Position numbers and translations under genes: made by a program
Shown here: positions 59,157 through 64,000 of the stretch, piece after piece
Layout: every line of letters starts with the position of its first letter
Numbering within the stretch: the stretch's first letter is position 1
Assembly (NCBI RefSeq): GCF_015207035.1
Contig: NZ_JADEXQ010000017.1
Span: 1-64,000, forward strand
Source: Romeriopsis navalis LEGE 11480
GTDB lineage: Bacteria; Cyanobacteriota; Cyanobacteriia; Leptolyngbyales; Leptolyngbyaceae
Reading direction: 5' to 3'
DNA: 64,000 bases
Notes under the pieces: generated by a model
Told to the model about the DNA's origin: nothing
The model's database searches: none
Seen by the model: the letters and a program-made list of their open reading frames with translations, nothing else

Positions 59157-60347
59157 TTAGGCTTCTGGCATATCTTGTAAGGAGTGAACGGCATCGCTCA
59201 AGACAGGCAAACTCAGACACTGCTCAAACATATCCACATACTGGTCAGTCAGGACATCCCAGCTAAATTTCTGATAGGCATATTGATGACGTTGCTGCTT
59301 TTGATCGAGGGTATCTTGTACTGGCAATAATTGCGCAATCAATTCCTGTAATCCGTGCAGCTGTGAGAAGTCAGCATAATGGCCATATTCCCCAAGAGCA
59401 TCATGGGTCACTTGGTAATCATGCACCAAACAGGGCAATCCATAGGATGAGGCTTCTAGTAAAACGCGAGGTAGGCCCTCACGTAACGATGGTAAAACGA
59501 ATAAATCAGCGACTTTATAGTAATCCGAGATTTGATCTGCGGGCACTGTCCGAATCTGAAAATTAGCGTCTCCCAATTGCGCTTGAGCCAACTGGATAAT
59601 CTCAGCGCTTTCGTTCCCTTGATGGCCCAGCATCAAGACATACGGTCGTGGCGCGGGTAACTGTGCCACCTCTCGAATCAAATAGTCAAGCCGCTTATGG
59701 GATTTATCAATTGAGGCAACTGACAACAAAATTTTCCGCCGCATTGGTAAACCTAAGTTAGCCCGCAATGACTGCTGCGATTCGGGTTGTAAATAATCTA
59801 GTTCAGGCGGCATTGGTGCACCATAGGGCAACACAATTTGTCGATCCGCCATCAAACCATTATCCAAGGCTTTCTGATAGTGAATTGAGGCAACTTGATG
59901 AACATAATCCCACCGCGACAAGTTGTACAGTCGATCGGTTGGGCCACCATTCGAAAAAAGTAATTTATAGGAAGCATTGGTATAGTTTCGCCAGTGCCAC
60001 AGCAAATCCCCCAGGCTTTCATCGCTAAAATAAATTACATCTGGCTCATGGCGATAGATATATGGCAGCAATCCAACAAAAAAGGAGAGTTGCTCCGTAA
60101 AATACGGCCCCCCATGTCCCGTCAAACGACCAATCACACGACTAGCCTGCACTCCTAGCCAAGTATCACGGGGCAAATGCCAAATGCACTTTTCTTGCGC
60201 ATTTGACTGACCCGCACCTTTATACAAACGCATCGATAACGACGGATGAGCCGACAATCGGTCAAAACACTGACGGGTAAATGACTCATACCCACGATTG
60301 ACCCGCCCCAAGCCGGTACATGGCATAAAAATTTTAAGCTGATGCAT
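59157..60347 (-). CDS. Glycosyltransferase family 4 protein
   Basis: A 396-residue GT-B enzyme. The start MHQLKIFMPCTGLGRVNRGYESFTRQCFDRL is compatible with the Gly turn. ILLSVASIDKSHKRLDYLIREVAQL opens the C-terminal half, and the retaining motif is PSLREGLPRVLLEASSYGLPCLV. Second half carries the nucleotide-sugar pocket. The flippase gene ends 52 bp upstream in the same direction. Confidence 0.85.
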   Translation of the reverse strand: MHQLKIFMPCTGLGRVNRGYESFTRQCFDRLSAHPSLSMRLYKGAGQSNAQEKCIWHLPRDTWLGVQASRVIGRLTGHGGPYFTEQLSFFVGLLPYIYRHEPDVIYFSDESLGDLLWHWRNYTNASYKLLFSNGGPTDRLYNLSRWDYVHQVASIHYQKALDNGLMADRQIVLPYGAPMPPELDYLQPESQQSLRANLGLPMRRKILLSVASIDKSHKRLDYLIREVAQLPAPRPYVLMLGHQGNESAEIIQLAQAQLGDANFQIRTVPADQISDYYKVADLFVLPSLREGLPRVLLEASSYGLPCLVHDYQVTHDALGEYGHYADFSQLHGLQELIAQLLPVQDTLDQKQQRHQYAYQKFSWDVLTDQYVDMFEQCLSLPVLSDAVHSLQDMPEA

Positions 60348-60399
60348 AAGTCATATCCTTAAATCGTAATGACACAACCAATTATCGATAAGCCACACA

Positions 60400-61728
60400 C
60401 TATAAAAAACGTTGCTTCAACCGCGTGAAGTGCGCTAAATCAGACCGATTGAGCCAAAGGCTCGGCGGTGAAACTTTCAGAACTAGGGGATAACAAGCCA
60501 ACACCACTCCCAAGCGAAACATCGTCGACACCAACAGCGAAATGCTCGCACCAACCAGACTAAATTGCGGAATCAGCACGACCATCATTACCACATTGAT
60601 CAATAAACCAATGCCTTGAAGCAGCATCGGAATTTCCGGCTTACCCACAGACATAAAGGTCTGAGCCAATACCCAAGTCAGACCACTCAATACAACCTGT
60701 AAAAGTAAGATCCGAAAAATCGGCACTGCGCCGACGAATCGATCACCATATAGCAATATTAATATTTCACCACCAAATAGCCCCACTAGGAGTGCTGTCA
60801 TGCCCGTCAAGAACGTACTCACCCGCGCCGATTTTCCGACGATTGCTACAACCTCAGCAACCGGCTTCGCAGAGGTCTTAGGAAATAGCACTGAAATCGT
60901 CGAACTATGCAAAATACTCAACATTCTCGAAAGACTGAGTGCGATTGTATAAATGCCCATCAAAGCCGGTGCCAGCATTCCCACAACTAAGACCCGATCA
61001 ACCTGCCCCGACACACTACCAAATAGATCAATTCCATAGGAGCGCATGCCATAACTCAACAACCGTTTGGTATTCTGACCAACGCCCTCAAACTTAAGCG
61101 GAAACGTGAGCAGCAAATCACGCAACAACCAAAATAAAGTTAATAAACCCGCCACAGAATAAGTTAAGGCCGCTGTCGTAGGAGTCAGCAAGTGAGTCAG
61201 CACCAATCCACTCAACCCAATCAGCGTAATAATTGGCGCGAGATAACGACCGCGATTAGCCGCACCAAATTTTTCTGCTGCTTCCATCGCTGAAACACAA
61301 ACAAGCGACATTGACGCCACTGGCGCAAACAACATAAACCACTGAGCACTTCTAATGACATCAGAGGGATATTTTGACAGCCAGATCGGCATACCAAAAC
61401 AGCCAACTATCGTTGCAAAGCATCCCGTTAGAGCACTAAGCAACAACGCTGTCGAAACAATCTGAGACTGTTGTTGTGGGTGCTTCTTAACTTGATAAAT
61501 CAACGCCATGGGAACACCCAACGTCAAAATATACGCTAGGAACTGTGGCCATAGCAAAATTGCGGCTTGCTCACCCCGACCTCCCGGACCTAATGCCCGT
61601 GCCGTGATCATGCCAGTGAGGATATTCAATACAATAAACAATACTCTTGCGAACGTCGTTTGCACAGCAGCAGCAGCACCACTTTCACCTTTAACAATCA
61701 ATGAAACAATCGGACCAATAAAATTCAT
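60400..61728 (-). CDS. Oligosaccharide flippase (Wzx / MATE-like polysaccharide exporter)
   Basis: A 442-residue polytopic protein with ~12-14 TM helices of the polysaccharide-biosynthesis (RfbX/Wzx) family. The start VSLIVKGESGAAAAVQTTFARVLFIVLNILTGMITARALGPGGRGEQA shows the PGGRG loop typical of this family. It flips the undecaprenyl-linked repeat unit to the outer leaflet, matching the Wzy-like gene at 54.6 kb. ATG 61728 with AGGGG five bases upstream is used rather than the GTG two codons earlier. Confidence 0.85.
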   Translation of the reverse strand: MNFIGPIVSLIVKGESGAAAAVQTTFARVLFIVLNILTGMITARALGPGGRGEQAAILLWPQFLAYILTLGVPMALIYQVKKHPQQQSQIVSTALLLSALTGCFATIVGCFGMPIWLSKYPSDVIRSAQWFMLFAPVASMSLVCVSAMEAAEKFGAANRGRYLAPIITLIGLSGLVLTHLLTPTTAALTYSVAGLLTLFWLLRDLLLTFPLKFEGVGQNTKRLLSYGMRSYGIDLFGSVSGQVDRVLVVGMLAPALMGIYTIALSLSRMLSILHSSTISVLFPKTSAKPVAEVVAIVGKSARVSTFLTGMTALLVGLFGGEILILLYGDRFVGAVPIFRILLLQVVLSGLTWVLAQTFMSVGKPEIPMLLQGIGLLINVVMMVVLIPQFSLVGASISLLVSTMFRLGVVLACYPLVLKVSPPSLWLNRSDLAHFTRLKQRFL

Positions 61729-61790
61729 TGACACCCCTAGAGTTACGGCAAATACAGATCATCAGAAGACATGATTTAAGGTTAAAAGCT

Positions 61791-61816
61791 GAGCTGAAAA
61801 CTTTATTTTTCAGCTC
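61791..61816 (-). terminator. Terminator between the FkbM-type methyltransferase and flippase genes
   Basis: GAGCTGAAAA and TTTTCAGCTC pair perfectly around a 6-nt loop. On the minus strand the stem is followed by AGCTTTTAACC, a short T-run. It lies 68 bp past the FkbM gene stop and 63 bp before the flippase start, so the upstream FkbM/HepC-like transcript may partly end here. Confidence 0.65.
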
Positions 61817-61884
61817 ATGGTCAAACTCACTCAAGGTTTAAGGTGAGATTGACTGCTTAAAACCAGCTAAAATATAAACAGACT

Positions 61885-62664
61885 TCAACGCGTAAATACA
61901 TTAACTGTCACAGGATCACTCGGCTTACCATGCAAAATTGACTGATTAACCAAACCAAATTCAGCCAATAGCATGCAGCATCGTTGAGTATTACATAAAT
62001 TGTGATGCATCTCGAAAACCGCCATTTTTACACGCTTAAATAATTCTCCATAGTTTTGAATAAATAGCTCTTCTGACCCTTCAATATCGCATTTCAGCAA
62101 ATCAATTGATGATGCGCTCGGCAACAGTTCATTCAAGTCAATAAATGGGACTTCCACGGATTCACTAGCATCATCAGTTGCCACATCAACCAACCGATTC
62201 ATCGCAGAAAATTGCGTTTGGCGAATCTTCGCGCTACCAGTCCGATGTCCAACCAATCCATGAATTGGCTTCAGCGAACCATCCAAATCAGGATTCATAC
62301 CGACTAACGCTTTGAGATCGTTAAAAACCGCTGGACTTCCTTCAATCGCCCACACCTCAACAGGAATTTTTTTCAGCCGAGCCTGGTCAGTTGCCCGCAT
62401 GGCGAAAAAGCCCACATTAGCACCAATATCCAGAATTCGTAATGATTGTCCAGCAACTGCTTGCTCAAACATCATTTGGATTGGTGCATCATATTCCTGA
62501 TTGACGAAAATCTCATTAAATACCCACCAATCAGAACGGGAATTAACTTGTATATCAATACCCGAACGCAATTGGCACTTTAAACCAAGAAAATCCCAAC
62601 GACTTTGGCTAAATTTCCATCGCAATTTAGAAAGCGCATATTCCCGAGCACGAGCAAACATCAA
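61885..62664 (-). CDS. FkbM family methyltransferase
   Basis: A 259-residue methyltransferase of the FkbM type. The motif LDIGANVGFFAM (~residues 68-79) binds SAM. VEVWAIEGSPAVFNDLKALV and SIDLLKCDIEGSEELFIQNY, with the ..KCDIEGxE signature that defines the family, follow. Family members in polysaccharide loci O-methylate sugars. It precedes the HepC-like sugar transferase gene (62.7 kb) by 80 bp and is downstream of it on the minus strand. Confidence 0.87.
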   Translation of the reverse strand: MMFARAREYALSKLRWKFSQSRWDFLGLKCQLRSGIDIQVNSRSDWWVFNEIFVNQEYDAPIQMMFEQAVAGQSLRILDIGANVGFFAMRATDQARLKKIPVEVWAIEGSPAVFNDLKALVGMNPDLDGSLKPIHGLVGHRTGSAKIRQTQFSAMNRLVDVATDDASESVEVPFIDLNELLPSASSIDLLKCDIEGSEELFIQNYGELFKRVKMAVFEMHHNLCNTQRCCMLLAEFGLVNQSILHGKPSDPVTVNVFTR

Positions 62665-62744
62665 TTTTTCTCACTTAACAAAATATCGACTTAACCATAA
62701 GAATGCGCGACAGCAGCTCTCATGAAATATATTAGGCCAAGAAA

Positions 62745-63575
62745 TTAAGACTCATCGGCTAACAGGCGCGGCGCGGTCAACAATAAATAACCAAAATCGC
62801 GGCGCAATGACCAACTCAAGAGATACTGCACGTCTAAACAATCCAGAAAATCATAGTCCTTTAACGCCAAACGACTCTCTAACATCCACGCCCCAGTAAT
62901 TCCCGGCAACGCATTTAAACGATTGCGAAACTCGGGCTCGATCGACGGCACATCCGACAACCGGCGGGGACAAGCACCAACGATACTCATCTCCCCTCGT
63001 AATACATTCAGAAACTTTGGCAACCGATCGAGCCGATAGCGCCGCATCCAGTCGGCCATTTTTAAGGGTTCACCGGCATTCGTCTGCGTCCGGAAATAAA
63101 AGGCGCGGTACAACCGCCCCCTTGCCCCGACTTGCCACTGCCGCACCAACAACGACTCGGAGGAAGCCTGCCGCAGCAACACAGCCAACAGCACCAACAC
63201 CGGCGTCAACAGCAGCAAAATCCCGAGGGATACGAGCCGATCGACCACGCACTTCAGCCACCAATGCAAGGGTTTGCGCTTCTGCGGCAAATTTGCATCC
63301 CCCGGCAAACTCAAAAACACCTCGCAGTCCGCCGCGGCACAAACATCCGCCCAAAACAGCAGCTCTTCCCGGCCTAAATCGCGGCCCAGCTTCACTCGCG
63401 TCACCCGCGATCGACGCAAACAAGCCACCGCTCGATCCAGCTCCCGCACATATAAGGCCGTCGCGGAAGTTGCCCGCCGGACGATCAAATTATTACCGCG
63501 CCACAACAAACGATACCGACCGCAGGATTCATACTCTGCCTGTAGATCGCGTAACTGCTGAAAACCAGTATGCAT
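62745..63575 (-). CDS. HepC-like sugar transferase (polyprenyl glycosylphosphotransferase)
   Basis: A 276-residue protein. The C-terminal half is the bacterial sugar-transferase domain, with a membrane hairpin (LVSLGILLLLTPVLVLLAVLL) followed by DWMRRYRLDRLPKFLNVLRGEMSIVGACPRRLSDV, that is, the R-x-x-R-D/L-P-x-x-x-N-V-x-x-G-x-M-S-x-V-G-P-R-like block. It transfers a sugar-phosphate to undecaprenyl phosphate and so starts each repeat. The N-terminal ~90 residues resemble the HepC group of cyanobacteria. The P of GPRP is ACPR here. The frame extends to 63656; ATG 63575 matches the expected family start. It is the first-transcribed gene of the cluster. Confidence 0.8.
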   Translation of the reverse strand: MHTGFQQLRDLQAEYESCGRYRLLWRGNNLIVRRATSATALYVRELDRAVACLRRSRVTRVKLGRDLGREELLFWADVCAAADCEVFLSLPGDANLPQKRKPLHWWLKCVVDRLVSLGILLLLTPVLVLLAVLLRQASSESLLVRQWQVGARGRLYRAFYFRTQTNAGEPLKMADWMRRYRLDRLPKFLNVLRGEMSIVGACPRRLSDVPSIEPEFRNRLNALPGITGAWMLESRLALKDYDFLDCLDVQYLLSWSLRRDFGYLLLTAPRLLADES

Positions 63576-64000
63576 AAAATCCACCTTAAGGGATAGGAAT
63601 CCGAAGTAAAGCAACATCAACAACAGGCATTCGCCCATCTCGTCGCATTCACACATTAAGTAGCGTTCGTATTAAGTCCGATTGACCCAGGACTACGATG
63701 TACCGGGATACAAGTCCCAAATCAAAAGCCATCCTGTCCCCAGCAGTTACAGCCCAACCACTGCAACCACATTTAAAAATAAAGTCGCCCAGAATAATTA
63801 AGTTAATTACATATATCTCATTCTACAGAGATATACCGTAAGGCTCAGGAGAGAATTCAAAATCACTCCGTATTCTTTACAGGTCTTGATTCAAATTACT
63901 CAGCAATTCTGCGGATAAGTCAGGATTTCCACACATTCGATGCAGCTCGTCGCTCATGCGCAGCGAAAACTCGGTAATGCAGCGCTCAAACTGCAATCAG
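63576..64000. other. Leader region at the right window edge, with a possible short frame
   Basis: About 425 bp upstream of the HepC-like gene, presumably carrying the promoter of the polysaccharide cluster. A minus-strand frame of 39 codons (63877-63996, starting TTG, reading LQFERCITEFSLRMSDEL near the edge) looks protein-like, but an in-frame TGA lies immediately before it. It may be a small protein or the end of a gene with an error. It is not called as a CDS. Confidence 0.35.

Noticed and set aside
61508-61774. Plus-strand frame opposite the flippase start
   Set aside because: Antisense to a membrane protein with intact family topology; no ribosome site.
63017-63577. 186-codon plus-strand frame opposite the HepC-like gene
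   Set aside because: Arg/Ala/Ser-rich low-complexity antisense frame; the minus-strand protein carries the clear sugar-transferase block.
1-64000. tRNA, rRNA, CRISPR arrays and known riboswitches
   Set aside because: I scanned intergenic gaps for T-loop sequences, regular repeats with spacers and conserved riboswitch cores and found none. A cmscan/tRNAscan run would be decisive.

Overview
The window is cyanobacterial chromosome. It carries many copies of the GCGATCGC (HIP1-type) palindrome, a clpR/clpP3 cluster, PTPA-CTERM sorting signals with a cyanoexosortase, an HpsJ-like protein, a HepC-like sugar transferase, a DUF3288 protein and other small proteins typical of filamentous or Leptolyngbya-like cyanobacteria. 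No rRNA or tRNA gene and no CRISPR array was found, so the genus is not assigned. The first 12 bases match the end of the Tn5/Nextera mosaic sequence, so the window starts at a contig edge with leftover adapter.

Layout. 1-5.8 kb: a partial proline-rich extracytoplasmic protein, bioD, an alanine-rich lipoprotein, an RRM protein, an S9 peptidase and an ABC ATPase without a permease. 5.8-18.9 kb: a lipid-kinase fusion with an altered methylglyoxal-synthase domain, a Na+/H+ antiporter, an RND pump operon preceded by an AfsR-like regulator, an enoyl-reductase-like gene, and a divergent GNAT/TetR pair. 18.9-22.9 kb is an accessory island: an IS1-like relic, an antitoxin/PIN toxin pair, a broken integron integrase, an attI-like repeat region, one complete gene cassette ending in a foldable attC site, and an IS256-family element with terminal repeats and a target duplication. 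22.9-42.9 kb is mostly housekeeping: a dihydroorotase-like protein coupled to a Uma2 protein, a double histidine phosphatase, a CPBP protease, a Cu+ ATPase, FHA, tmk, an FTR1 iron permease with a 58-residue partner, three tandem clp protease genes, a DnaJ-like protein, an anti-sigma factor, lpxD and rlmD. 43.2-46 kb is a protein-sorting module: exosortase, HpsJ-like protein and a PTPA-CTERM substrate. 47.1-63.6 kb is a 16-gene minus-strand exopolysaccharide locus with glycosyltransferases, methyltransferases, a polymerase, a flippase and a HepC-like initiating sugar transferase.

The most noteworthy find is the integron at about 20.0-21.5 kb. The integrase gene points left, the attI-like region lies at its 5' end, and one cassette reads right. 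That cassette ends in an imperfect palindrome with two unpaired bases in one arm, the hallmark of attC. It encodes two overlapping small membrane proteins that I cannot assign to any family. The integrase is dead (early frameshift and 3' truncation), and an IS256-type element has inserted 27 bp past the cassette.

Several enzymes here keep their fold but appear to have lost catalytic residues: the methylglyoxal-synthase-like domain, the dihydroorotase, two of the three Clp subunits and one proton-relay Asp of the RND pump. These are residue-level readings from recalled family alignments and should be confirmed by alignment.
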